A stretch of 64,000 bases of DNA from Panorpa germanica (Eukaryota; Arthropoda; Insecta; Mecoptera; Panorpidae). The stretch lies in contig OY783203.1 of NCBI GenBank assembly GCA_963678705.1, positions 3,596,001 to 3,660,000 of the forward strand, given 5' to 3'. Below are positions 38,074 through 50,318 of the stretch, piece by piece (within the stretch, counting starts at the first letter, position 1; each line of letters begins with the position of its first letter). The position numbers and the translations under genes were made by a program. The notes below the pieces were generated by a model. It was not told where the DNA came from, did not search any database, and was given only the letters and a program-made list of their open reading frames with translations.

Positions 38074-38610
38074 CTAGAGTTTACCCCCGTGGCAAGCGAC
38101 GATTGTCCTTTGTATGTGAATTGAAACAAAATATAAAATATTTTCAATTTATTCGTTATTTGACCAATTTTTTTTTTCAAAATTTGGGAACTTTTTTTCG
38201 ATTTGTAAATTAGGTACCAAATTTAGCCAATATGCAAAATTTCAACTTTCTAGCAAATTTCTTATCCTCGGCAAAAACCGCCCCCGTGCCCCCTAATATT
38301 ATTACACAATCCAAAATGTGAGCTTTCTCCAAAGTTTTCTACTGGGCCCCCTAATTTTCTCAGCGCCCCTTTTATTAAATTTTCAATTTCTAAATTTTGA
38401 AATATATTCACCTTTCAAATAAATTTCACCTTTCTATATTTTACAAATAAAAAGTTATACATAAAAAAAGGGCCCACATTTATCCCGAAATTACGGGTTT
38501 CCAGGAAATTCAATGGAAAATCCGGAGACGTCAAAAGTCAATTTTCAAAAACTTCCTTGGAGCCGTTTTCGAGTTAAATAAAATTACACCTGGAACATTA
38601 TAATATAGGG
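38074..38610 (-). mobile_element. Non-autonomous Helitron-like element (537 bp)
   Basis: On the minus strand it begins CCCTATATTATAATGTTCCA and ends in CTAG (38077-38074), with a T-equivalent flank (A at 38073). Just inside the end is the imperfect hairpin GTCGCTTGCCAC. A second, perfect version of this end is at 51782. It lacks Rep/helicase coding capacity. The body is shared with 24231-24513. Confidence 0.75.
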
Positions 38611-41009
38611 TAAATAAAATTTAAAAGTAAAACTGCCATAAATATGCAATATTTGCAATCCTTCACTTGGGGTAATATGGAATATGTTTACTACTTAATT
38701 ACATATTTAAAACTTTACATTGCAATCAAAATGAATGAAAAAGAAATCCATCCATTCAATAGACAATGCAATAAAAATAAATTTGTTGAATACTGCGAAA
38801 CAAATTATTGTTATTCGGAGCTTCCTTACACTTAAGACTACACATAGTAAAAAACATTTCGCCCCGCTTCGATATGGTGTATGCACAATTAGTAACAGTC
38901 AAACAAAATCCAATAAGAAACCAAAAAGAATAAGAATAGAAACTATAATTCTTGTAGTTTTTGTGAATTGAACTTTTTAATTTCTGTTTTGCACATTTTC
39001 ACGTATATTTTGTATCTATAATACGCCACACAGAAAGAGTAAACATAACACTAACACATACATATATTATAAAAAGTCTTTGTAAGTGGTGTAAGTGTGT
39101 ATTGCTAACGTGAACGAAGTCGGACCACCTAGACCTACCTTTACTACCTTCCTTTACCACTTTACCTGTGGCAATTGCTTTTTAGTTTAGTTCTCTCTGT
39201 GACAGCAACGAGCGACTACACATATTACTAACAGAAAAAATACTTCTATATACATGTGTGATCTCTTCAAAACATCAGAATAAAACAAGTGTTGTTACTT
39301 AATAAAGTGCATTTAAAACAAAAAAGAAGTGTCACGTGCTAAGAAGTTACTTAGAAATAAAATGATTTTTATAAAGACATTTTATTATTGAAATGAATTG
39401 GTTATAAATTTTATTTTATATAATATAAATTTATTTATTTATTATATTTAAAATGAGTTTAAATACCACAAAAATCATTCAGGTGAGGTATTATTTATAA
39501 AATGAAATTAAATAGATCGCGGTTGATGGTTCAATGTAAAAATTAATGTAAATTATTAGTGTAATTATAATTAAATAGCAAATTATTTAATATGTATTCA
39601 ATTATATTATTATATGAACAAATTGATGTGTTGTGATTAGCTACATCTTCCATTACTTGGAAAATTAATAAATAAAAGCTACGAATATGTTATATTTGAG
39701 AGTACAAAACCTAAAATTGCACCTCCTGTGATAAATTTAGAACATCTCAGTAGATCATGAGGGTCTTTAAATGGTTTTCTTTAAATTCTACAGCATCCTA
39801 CCTATGTCAAAAACTTATTCAAATTCAAAACAATGTAACTTGTCATAAATATGAAAAGTATATATTAAATACAACGAACTATAAATAAAAACAAAACACA
39901 AAAATAATGCATCGACAAAATGAATTAGAACTAAATAATTATTCTCATTCTTGATTATGCTTTATCTAGTTACGTTTAGTACATCGATACATTAAATACG
40001 AGTATATCTAGATACTAAATATATAAACACACAATTGTAAATAACTCAAAATAAAGTTTAAACATATGAAGGCTTTTGTTTTCATAAAATAAGCCAGAAT
40101 AAACCGGTCGTTTTCAAAAGCCTTAAAAAAAACTGTTACAAGTTTATAGGTTAGGTGAATTGACAAACCAACCAGCTGCTTGTACACTTTCAAACTGTCA
40201 ACATTTATGGCCAAACATAATTTGTTTATATTTCGCAGTCGTAGTAAATAAAACAGAACATTCTGATGCATGTTTACCGTGGTATATAAGACTAATTTAT
40301 GAATAAGTGCTTCAATTTTAAGATCGTTATTATTTGAATTTCTCAACAGTTATTTCGAGATTGGTTAGTTACGATATATTTGACTTTTAAATTAAAGTTA
40401 CTTATGATATGAGCCACATATATTAACGTTAGTACCAATAAATTTTGTATTTGTTATGAAATTATTAATTATACGGGTTAGCTAGTTTATTAACGTGCTC
40501 AGAATATTTCAAATAACATTGTTGATCAGTATGTTAATTGCATGATCTTTATCGTATGTTTAACCATTTTTATTAACAATTTGTAAACAAGATAGATTAC
40601 ATTTTTTCAAATGATTAGTTTTATGTATTCTCGTATATCTGTGGCATCGGAAAGCAGGTGAGTTTCGGAGCAAAAAGGGAATTTATTGTTTATTTGTAAA
40701 GACATAGTTTATATAGAAATATTGACATAATTTATATAAAATAAATTTTAAGAAATTATAAATATACTAGGAGTGGTTTCTGAACTCATAGTTATCGCAA
40801 AAGTTAGTAAACATAGCGAAAATAACAGCAAATCGTTCTGTCGACCTTGTAGCAGGTCTTTAAATTGAAGCCTATTTAGATAAAATATTAGTAGATCTCG
40901 ATTACATGAACTACCATACCATAAGTAATCTATGCTTTGTGTTAACCGAAAAAACTCTCATATTACTTCAGTACAAGCAAGGCAAACTCGAATAACACAC
41001 TAAGGACGC
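38611..41009. other. A+T-rich stretch without recognised genes
   Basis: Chance frames only: 38644-38835 and 38735-38971 overlap each other in different frames, and 40008-40346 on the minus strand has no motif. A TACGAGTA octamer occurs at 39997. Confidence 0.5.
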
Positions 41010-41080
41010 TCTCAGGCAACTTCCTACTATATTGACAATGTTTATGGTGTCGTAGCCTCATATATGTGCATAAAAATAAT
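41010..41080 (-). repeat. SINE tail fragment
   Basis: CTATATTGACAATGTTTATG followed by GTGTCGTAGCCTCATATATG is the inverse of the SINE tail (CATATATGAGGC...). The head is lost or too diverged to see. Confidence 0.55.
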
Positions 41081-41717
41081 CGAATTACACAAATAAAATA
41101 ATAATAGCGTAAAAAAAAATTACAACTATTTTTGCATCAAATATACCATTGATATTATTTTATATAAACAGAACGGATATTTTACATAAATCGTTTAATT
41201 CGATATAAAAAAGATACAATGAAGTAAACACTGTTTTAATAAATCACGATGTTACATAATTACACCTTTCAAATTATATTTCAATAAATTTATTTCTTAT
41301 CTCATATTATTAATCTTATTAACATAATTTAATTTAATTGTTGTAATGTGTTAATTGTATTTGTAAGTATATTACTTTTAAAATAAAATTAAAAATTATT
41401 ATTAAAAATTACGTACTTACTAACTGTAAAGTAATTATTACACAATTCATTTAAAAATTACAGCATGTGAATCTATTAAAATAATTTGAACGTTGAAATT
41501 TTGAGGTTAATGTCGGAACGAAATTACGCGGACTTTTAAATTATGCTATTTTAAATACTTTGACAAGATATTATATAATACTGTTATATACACTTTGTTG
41601 TTATTATATTTCCATTTCTTTCTTTAGTTTATTATTTAATTTAATGTAGATAGAGATTTAGTTCAAACATTTTCTACAGCTTACCAACATCGTAAATATA
41701 ATAATAAATTACATATA

Positions 41718-41880
41718 TAAAACGGCACAGTGTGCGAGAGCATTTATGCTTGACGTATTTGTATTCGATTTCGATTCCCGATATACATTTATAATCATAG
41801 ATGTATAAGGTAGCATAGCTCCCATATATGAGGCTCGACACTACAAAAACTGCTAACATAGTATAAGGTCGTCGGTGATA
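41718..41880 (+). repeat. tRNA-derived SINE copy
   Basis: The head has GTGCGAGAGCATTTATGCTT and a B-box-like TTCGATTCCC at 41770-41779. The tail has CATATATGAGGCTCGACACT, CTGCTAACATAGTATAAGGT and CGTCGGTGATAAG. It is the same family as 7012 and 57595. The minus-strand frame across it is chance. Confidence 0.75.
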
Positions 41881-44800
41881 AGACATAGACGGTGATAAGG
41901 TATAGGAAATAGGCAGACGTTTAAATAAATTAATTACAAATATACAACAACATCCACAATATTTATATTTTTGTATGTCAGTTTAGAAATTTATAGGAAT
42001 ACTATGCAGCAGAAATCGACAAGGTATTGACATTAGAACTAAATCACCTATAATATGGTGAACTATTTATAATGCATGTTCAAACAGATGCACCGGCAAA
42101 ACTGAATGGAAACCTATGAAAGGATTTTTTTTTATAAAATATAAAGACATATGCATTGTGCGTTCAAAGAGATGTGCCGAGAAACAAAATATGGCTTCGC
42201 GGATTCATTCCGTGGTGCGTGTGTCCGCATTCAACTATATGTTAACTAACCCTAAAACAAGACAAGTACAATTCACTCGCTAATCAATATACTACAAATG
42301 AAAATAATATAATAAATTGCATACATATAAAAGAATCAGGGACGCAAAATATTGTGTTACAGCTACAGGTAATTTATAATTGACCAGGAAACATTTAAAA
42401 TACTTATAAAAAAAGAAATCTAATTCTTGATTTCAAATGAATGAAATCAGTGCAGAAAAACTTAGCTAATATATTTATTACGGTTTAGAAATTACATATT
42501 ATAAAGTTGAAACACATTTGCATATCGGAAATGCCTTTTTCATACCACACATCATTACAAAGGGTGTGTTAGAATTAGCAATCCATTTGAATGAAAACAA
42601 AAATGTTAAATTTTGTAACAGCTATTCAGAAATAAAAAGTTATTGTGGGAATTGGAATAGCTAAATTCGACATTGATTTGCGTTTTAAATGTTATAGTTT
42701 AGAAGATATAACAAGATCATGTGAATATACAGAATATCTTAAAAATTGTTTATGATTCGGCTTGTCTTGAATTCACCGAAATGGAGGACTGTATGTTGAA
42801 AATTTCTACTTAGGTCTTCGTTTTTCTGGTTTTGTAATCAATCAGTTACTTTGTGTGGACAATTTATTTAAAAGTCTATCTATTTTCATATTACAGTTAA
42901 GAAATTAAGATTCTTTACAAATATATAGGTTTCTGATAATACTAATTTTTGAAGAAAGGTTTCAAAACGAAATAAGTAAAAGAAGAAAATCAGTCTATGC
43001 AAGGAGAATTGGAGGAGTCTTTGAAACACCGTAAAAAAAACTCTCACAATCTACTAGGCCAAATGTTGCAAACACAGAAGGTTTGAAATGTCATATTACT
43101 GCGTTTTATTATCAAAGCCATGAACATGAGCTGCAACAACAGCAGAAATTCTTAAACACCCTATACAATATTGGCAATGACGTAAAATAATTACTCTGCC
43201 GTAATTGAGTAATTGCTGAACGAATTGAACAAAGCTATTAACACAGTACGGTTCACTGCATTTATTGTTCAATTTTAAAACTTGAAAGTTTGTCAAAGTA
43301 TTCAAAAAGGGTCACTTTGTAAGAGTACTATTACTTTGCATGATGTAATTACTTTTGTATGAAGTCTGAAGTCTAAAATGAAAACATTGATATTTATCAA
43401 ACCTTAGAACAAAGTGTAACAAACTATATGTACATGTGAGTATAGTGTATTCTTACAAGCTGTTTGACGTTCATGCATTCACTTTTCACTTAATTTATGC
43501 AATATACATTGGTAAATGCTTTGTCTTTGATAGCCGGTACTAATTTTCAGGAAATGAAATTATATTTCAGTCTACTCAGTAAATAAATATATTATACTGT
43601 GTATATAAAACCAAATTTACTTTTATATAATAACTAAGTGCTTACAATGTTAAGTTATATAATATGATATAATGAAAATGGAATTTTAACATGATAGGCG
43701 GCGTGGTGGTCTTCGAAAGAATTTTGTAAAGCACGTAGTAAGTTCATTTACAAAATACATACTTGCCAGCAAATGATTCACTAACTAAAAAAACCTGTCC
43801 CGATACGATTTCTAAAGCCAGTAATCGGCTGCGAGTAAATATAATGGAGCACCAAAACCAGAAGCAAAAATAAGTTATTTGCACATAATGTTAAATTTCT
43901 TCATACAAAATATTTCCATGCTCTGAAAATCACGTATTATTTTGTAGGTAAATATTTACTTACTGCAAATATATATATAAGAATACTACAACTACAACTA
44001 TTTACAAAACGTTCATTGACAAATTTTTATTTGAAGTAACTCTATTGTTCAAAATTAAATTATAAAATAAACAAGTAAATGGCGTAATCCATGTTGTAAT
44101 CCATTTAACATCTTGAACGAGACAAATATTAACCAAAGGCCGATGAGGAACATTCAAATAGATACAGTACCCTTTCTAAATTAACGTAATTATGGAATCG
44201 TTTAATTCAATATTAAGATAATGAACAAATGAAGTAACAGTAAATATAATTTGTATTATCGAATATTTGTAAACACCCTACACTAAATTTATCTAATTTG
44301 CTGTCTAATTTAATATAGCAAGATAGCACAATAATAAATAAATATGATAGATTCATTAGGAAAAAGGGTCAGTGGACCTAGGACATTTTTATTAAAGGAT
44401 AGATACTATAAAATTGAAAAAGCAACATTTATTTTGGAATAGAACTCAAACAAATTCAATATACTGAAAATTCTTCAAAAGTACAACACATTTCTTTAAA
44501 GAAAACGCTACTTAAGAAACGCTATTCAAGTTGTACAAAAATATGAATAATTTATTCAAACAAAAATGAAACAAATAGAAAACGTGATTTCATTCAAAAT
44601 AACAACTGATACCATTTACTTCAAATAAACAATTAAGTATTTATTTAAAATTATTATAATGCGTATATTTTCTGGTGAATGAATATATTTATTTAATAAT
44701 ACAAAACATGATAATAAAAATATTAAAATCGTTTCGACGTTCGTGACAATAATAAAAAATCATGACTACTAGATTCAATCATGATCACGGAAATGCACGA

Positions 44801-45064
44801 CAAATTTAAATCGAGAAAGAAATAAATCGGCAGAAAAAGAAAACGTTAAATCTGAGCACACGTCTACCAAAAAAAAACAGACATGCCTACTAAGCTGTCT
44901 GGCGGGCTGGGCTGCTGACTTCATTATAATCGCGTTAGTGAAATGATTTATGTAATACCTGCGTACTTGCGTTAGCTAGCGTGAAGCATGCTCAAATATG
45001 CTACGATTATAGTTATTTGTAGCAAGTTAATTCATTTTTATAACGACTTTGTGTCACTATCAAG
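41881..45064. other. A+T-rich gene desert
   Basis: No exon was recognised. A G+C-richer spot near 44895-44935 (CTGGCGGGCTGGGCTGC) is too short to interpret. Confidence 0.5.
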
Positions 45065-45258
45065 CTTTTTTTTTCATTAGCTACACGTTTTCTATTTAAA
45101 TTTTCTGATTCATTTCATTTTGAATTTTAAATGAAATATAATATACTATAATAATATATGAAATAGTTGCCGCAATCAAATTCCCTGATATTTGTTGAAA
45201 TTTCCAGGTTGCATTAAATTCCCGAATTTCCAGGTTTTCCAGGTCTGTGGCCACCCTG
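45065..45258 (+). repeat. CAGGGTGGCCAC element, copy 3 (left part missing)
   Basis: It starts within the TTTCATTAGCTACACGTTTT segment and runs to the right terminus TGTGGCCACCCTG at 45258. It preserves the part missing from copy 1 at 4494. It is non-coding. Confidence 0.8.
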
Positions 45259-45851
45259 ATTATTAACTAGATGATTAATGTCAAATAACTATATCAATTT
45301 TGAAGTAACATTGTGTAAAAATGATTCTAATATTTTCAAAATATTTTTTAAGAAATTGAAAATTTACAAATGCATGTTGGTAATATAAAACTATCAGCAG
45401 CTTTCAGAAATATTTTTTTAATTTAATTTATTTGTTAAGATAAGGGTTTTATCTTCTAACATTAAGTTGAATATTATAGGTCACGGTATCAAAGGTCACC
45501 GTATGTTTCCTCTCGTTAATTTTAATCTATAGATGCAAGCAACCGTTTCCGTTTTAGTGACGTGGCGTTCGTGTCTTGACCGTGGATGTGACTAGTCATT
45601 GGTATCTAATTCACTGATCTAACACTCCCTGTACAATTATTTTAAGTATGTGTATTCTACATTGTATACGACATGTATATTATACATGTACCACCAGTCA
45701 TTTGCCACCTTAGAAGGATAACAATTTCATTTAGAATTTGTCATCCTATTACAATGAATTCAGTTATGTCATACACGGCAAACATTAATATATTATAGTG
45801 ATATAACCATATTATTTAGCATCACTAAAATATACTTTGTTTCCACAGAGG

Positions 45852-46110
45852 TATAAGAATAGAGCGCGCAAGAGGCTGAGTACTGTGATAAAGGCAAAGA
45901 GAGAGATAGCTCCCGAAAGTCCTCTGTGTCTCTTTCTACCGAGCACTGCGTCTGCTTGCTTGCTTACCCCCTACCTCACCGCCAAACAACCAAGCCAGCA
46001 GCAGCGGTTAAAAAGAGACAGATAGTACACTCGGCAGTTATCTCTCTCTTTGCCTTTATCACTTCCTCTTACACGCGGCCGTACCCTTCGCACACTCTAT
46101 TATACTTATA
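45852..46110. repeat. Fold-back element with long inverted arms (259 bp)
   Basis: The left arm has AATAGAGCGCGC, GTGATAAAGGCAAAGAGAGA and GATAGCTCCCGA. The right arm, reverse-complemented, has AATAGAGTGTGCG, AAGTGATAAAGGCAAAGAGA and GATAACTGCCGA. Arms of about 90-100 bp surround a short G+C-rich centre (GCTTGCTTGCTTACCCCC...). Ends are TATAAG, so TA target insertion is likely. Overlapping short open frames in two frames result from the inverted repeat and are not genes. Confidence 0.85.
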
Positions 46111-47447
46111 TATATCTCTATACTTATTTTATTTTTATAAATTCCAAAATTAGAAATTTGCACTCTTTTCAGAATCACGCGAAAACTTCTGTTTATAAGA
46201 AAGTTTAAACTAAAAACACAAATAAGCAAAAAAAAAAAAACATACGTTACATCAAATGTTAAAATTTGTCAAAAAAATGACCTTTTTTAGTTATATTAGT
46301 TAGTTATAAGTACTATCCAAGTATTTATTAAAATCATTTGAAATATTGCAGATTTGTCGCTAAATTAATCGTTTATAACATTAAGTAATCACATGTTTTA
46401 CTGTTAAAGGTGTATTACATCGAACACAAATACGAATATAACAGAAAATATAATTATTGAAAACTCTTAAAACTTATCAGTGTCTTAAAATTCCTTAAAA
46501 TATAACTCAGGCAATTTTGTTTCTATGGAGGAATATTCTTTGCAACATATTACAATAGGTATAAACAAAATGTTTTAGAGAATAATTGTACGAGTATATT
46601 GAGAATACGTGATTAATAACATACTTGGGTCTACGACCACGAAACTTGCATATATTATCGCAATGTGACAAATTGACAATATTATTATAATTAATTGTTT
46701 CTTCACATGGTTTCCCGTAGTATGTACGAGTATGACTCATTTATTCGTATAGTTCGTCGATTTCTCACCAGGTGTAATTGATATACTGACATCATGAATA
46801 ATAACAATATGAGTGTAATTGATGTAAAGAATAATTATATCAATCACTTGCACAAAACTTATCAATAATTGTTTATTGATTTTTTGTATAACGAAATAAA
46901 TGAAAGTTTATTCTATCAAGCGTTTGATTGATAATTGAATTAAATTTGTTATTTTAATAATTAAATAAACTCATACTCGTCGAACGTGAGAAATTTCATT
47001 TCATTTTGTTTGTTTTGTGCTAATCATTACATTCTGTTTTCTTTTTGAACTGTTTATTTACTGCTAAATTGATTGTACTTTTATAGAAATTTAAAGAAAT
47101 TATTAATGAGTTAATTATCTCGAAACCCGTGACACTTGCATATTAGTCTATATTAATTTTTTTATTTTGTTCTGCTCCATTTTATTTTCTTTATATACAA
47201 ACCGAGTCTCTGTTATATTATAAAAACGGGTACAAATTATTAAATTTCTAAATTATTTTTATTTTATATTTTGTTATTTATTAAACCTCGGCCTATTCTT
47301 GATACTATTCCTATCGCTGACGATCTCCTTTAGCAGTAATTATTGTCGCGGATTTATACGAGTATATCGAGGGTCCAATTCATTTGTAAGACCACTAAAA
47401 GTATTGAGAATTTTCGGAGTTGTCTCATTCATACTGCGTAATACATT
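46111..47447. other. A+T-rich stretch without recognised genes
   Basis: TACGAGTA octamers occur at 46589, 46725 and 47357. No exon was recognised. Confidence 0.5.
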
Positions 47448-48071
47448 CAGGGTGGCCACAAACAAATGATTTCAAATTTCTCTGATAACTCCAGATTTTC
47501 CAGCAAAGTTTTTCGTACTTTTCCCTGATATAGATATTTTATTAGTATCACTTAAATATTTAAAGTTTTGATTATATTGTAATTACCAATAAATAAATCA
47601 GTATTAAAAGATATATATATATATATATTTCTTTCAGAATTATTTTTTATCTCATTGCCTTAGTTACCGTTAAATAACTAATTAAATACGATTTATTACT
47701 CGTTAATTAAAAGTAACTTTAATGGAGTAAGACAAATAATGAATAGTATAAACTAGAACTAATAAAGTCTTAATATTTAATAGATAACATTATTGAAGAT
47801 TTTTAAACTGATCATCAATAACTTGAATTTCAGCTAAAAGTTTATCTTTTTTTGAGGCCAAATTTTTTTTCATTAGCTACACGTTTCTTTTCTAAATTTT
47901 CTGATTTATTTCATTTTGAATTTTAAATGAAATATAATATACTATTTATGGAATAGTTGCCGCAATCAGATTCCCTGACATTTTTTTTAATTTCCTGATA
48001 TTTATTGATATTTCTTAAAATTCCCTGATAATTCCCGGATTTTCAAGTTTTCTAGGTCTGTGGCCACCCTG
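47448..48071 (+). repeat. CAGGGTGGCCAC element, complete copy (624 bp)
   Basis: The termini are CAGGGTGGCCACAAAC and TGTGGCCACCCTG. The body is collinear with 11657-12223, plus an expanded (AT)n run near 47613 and a repeated TTCCTGATATTT near the right end. The flanks TACATT and TACTTT agree at five of six positions, a possible decayed target duplication. It is non-coding. Confidence 0.85.
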
Positions 48072-48099
48072 TACTTTAAATGTAAAAACAATCAAATGT

Positions 48100-48160
48100 A
48101 GCGCTGATCCAAGAAGACACAGGATCCTGACGCCACTAAGCCGTCTAAAAATATCACATT
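48100..48160 (-). repeat. Degraded SINE head
   Basis: AGCGCTGATCCAAGAAGACAC, then CTGACGCCACTAAGCCGTCT, is collinear with the head of the SINE at 7012 (minus strand), but the B box is deleted. It lies 30 bp from the right end of the MITE at 47448. Confidence 0.55.
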
Positions 48161-48914
48161 TAAAAGATTTTAAACTTAAAATTATGTTTGCAATTATTCC
48201 GGACAAACACCAAGAGTAAAACTTTAAAGAATAATTCCATAATAACCTGTATTTATATATAAATCATACTTAATTATTCATTAAATGTATTTTACATATG
48301 TCACCACCCACGCAACCTAGCAACCTGTCGAACAAGAATCATTGTACCCTCTTTATGTAGGTTGATGTATTTAAAATAAATAAAAATAGTAACACATGTT
48401 ACTATCACTACGAGTCGGGAGTCGAGTCGGGTATAACCGACTATAACCGACTAAGTGGTAGGCCAGCGTCGCGTGTTGAAGTCTGACCTGTAGTCAATGA
48501 CCCCGAACAAGGGTAACAAATACTAGAGTAAGAGAAAAGATTTAATTGTGGTCACGTTCACGACGAAATCCTTACGCAATTCCCGTGTCCGATGTCACAC
48601 CGAAATAAGTGCGAATTTGTGTGGCAAATGTGAATGTATAGGTCTACCCTAAAAGCCAAAACAACACAAATCGAGATATAACCATTAGATATAAATAACA
48701 AATTTGAAATTTGAATTTCAGTTTTGCCGCTTATTTTAAAAGAAATAAATAGTAACAAGTAATCGAGATTATTTCTCCTTGTTGGCAACCTTAATTATAT
48801 AATACTTCATGGGATACACAACCAGCTGTTAGTAGTAAACGACGTATCACACACACACTCGTATACATCTGTGTTGTATAAAAGAGATGGCATATTTGCT
48901 ACATGTGACGTAAC
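48161..48914. other. Non-coding stretch
   Basis: At 48412-48450 short direct repetitions occur (GAGTCGGGAGTCGAGTCGGG, TATAACCGACTATAACCGAC). No gene was recognised. Confidence 0.45.
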
Positions 48915-49100
48915 ATATATTAGAATTCTCTATAACGTTGGATCCCTTTAATAATTAAAGGCAAAAAATTACTATTGTAATTGTTAATATCTTCTAAAAT
49001 ATAGCTAGTTATTAAAAAATAATTAGACATTTGAGGTTGTGGAAGCAAACTTTGTCAATATATTACACACTTGTATAGAAATTATGTCACATTGTAATGT
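48915..49100 (-). repeat. GGGCTTGTGTCC element, fragment D
   Basis: It carries ACGTTGGATCCCTTTAATAA, ACATTTGAGGTTGTGG and TTGTATAGAAATTATGTCAC in the order and orientation of copy A (18672-19190). Both termini are lost and divergence is higher than between the other copies. Confidence 0.65.
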
Positions 49101-49678
49101 AACTTGTAACACCTAGACTCCACTGCAAAACGATTTATCTGAGTTTTTAACTCGAAGGAAATATACCGATTTTGACAATATTATCCGCTCTTAAGCATTT
49201 TGTTATATTATTATTCCATATTTTTATTCAACATATTCAAAACATATTTATAGAAAAAAGTCAGTGAGAAAATATCTCTACTGCTATAAATAACACGCAA
49301 AGGTGTGTAAAAGTTAAATAAGCAGAAAATAAGATCATATAAATAAATTCCTTATACACCAAGTTACATCTAATATATTCATACCCATATACATTATATA
49401 TGTCTATCTCTTTTCTGTACCATGTTAATGTATAACACAATATATATACTACATAGCTAAATATATCAGAGATATGTAGAGTGACGTATAAATAGAAGAA
49501 ACTATAAAATTACATTTGAATATATGCATAAATTATATCCGCAAACCAACTAGACATTTATGTTTACGTAACACCATATTAAAATAGCTACAGTCTTATT
49601 AGGTGTTTATGTTCCACGGCAAAAATATTTAGGTTTTTGTTTAATGCAAGAAATTGAAACGTTGTTGGTCAAAGCAAT

Positions 49679-50318
49679 GGGCTTGTGTCCTATGTCTTAA
49701 TTTCTATAAACGTGTACTATATATTGATAAAGTGGGTTACTAGAACCTCAAATGTTCAATTATTTTTTAATAACTCCTTATATGTTGGGAGATATTAACA
49801 ATTAAAAAAATCATTTTGTCTCTTTAATTATTAAAGGGATTCAACGTTGTACAAACTCCAAATGCATGTGACATCACAATCCTTGTGTAAGGTTACCAAC
49901 CTTACAGATCATAAATCTTTGCTATATGTATTTATATATCAAAATATCAAATATTATTCGAAAGTGAAATAAATTTCAAGGAACAATAAAATTTCAATAT
50001 TATGTCTGCCTTAGCAGGGTTAAATAAAATAAAAACTTATTATTCTTTGACTTGACTGGATTGTTTGAGTACCAACAGCTACAAAACATTACCACAACAC
50101 TGACCTACTCAACAAATAACTGACGTTAAAATGCATTTCACGTCATACAAATATGGCCGACTATTTCTAGCGTTAAAACTACAATTCAAACTTTTAATTG
50201 CTGTATCTCCGTCAACATTTAGATATTTAATAAAATAGACACGCCAATATACATTTATTAACATCAATTTCAATCAACAATTGAAAAATCGACCACTAAA
50301 AAATGAGGACACAAGCCC
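49679..50318 (+). repeat. GGGCTTGTGTCC element, copy C (640 bp, complete)
   Basis: It starts GGGCTTGTGTCCTATGTCTT and ends GGACACAAGCCC, giving perfect 12-bp inverted ends. The flank AGCAAT before the left end is also seen, inverted, beyond the end of copy A, so the true terminus may extend further. The body has GATATATAAATACATATAGC inverted and TTAACCCTGCTAAGGCAGAC inverted. It is non-coding. Confidence 0.88.

Noticed and set aside
40008-40346. 112-codon minus-strand open frame
   Set aside because: Surrounded by A+T-rich DNA with no splice context, no recognisable motif and no G+C rise.
45837-46153. Two overlapping plus-strand open frames (62 and 75 codons)
   Set aside because: They are produced by the G+C-rich arms of the fold-back element.
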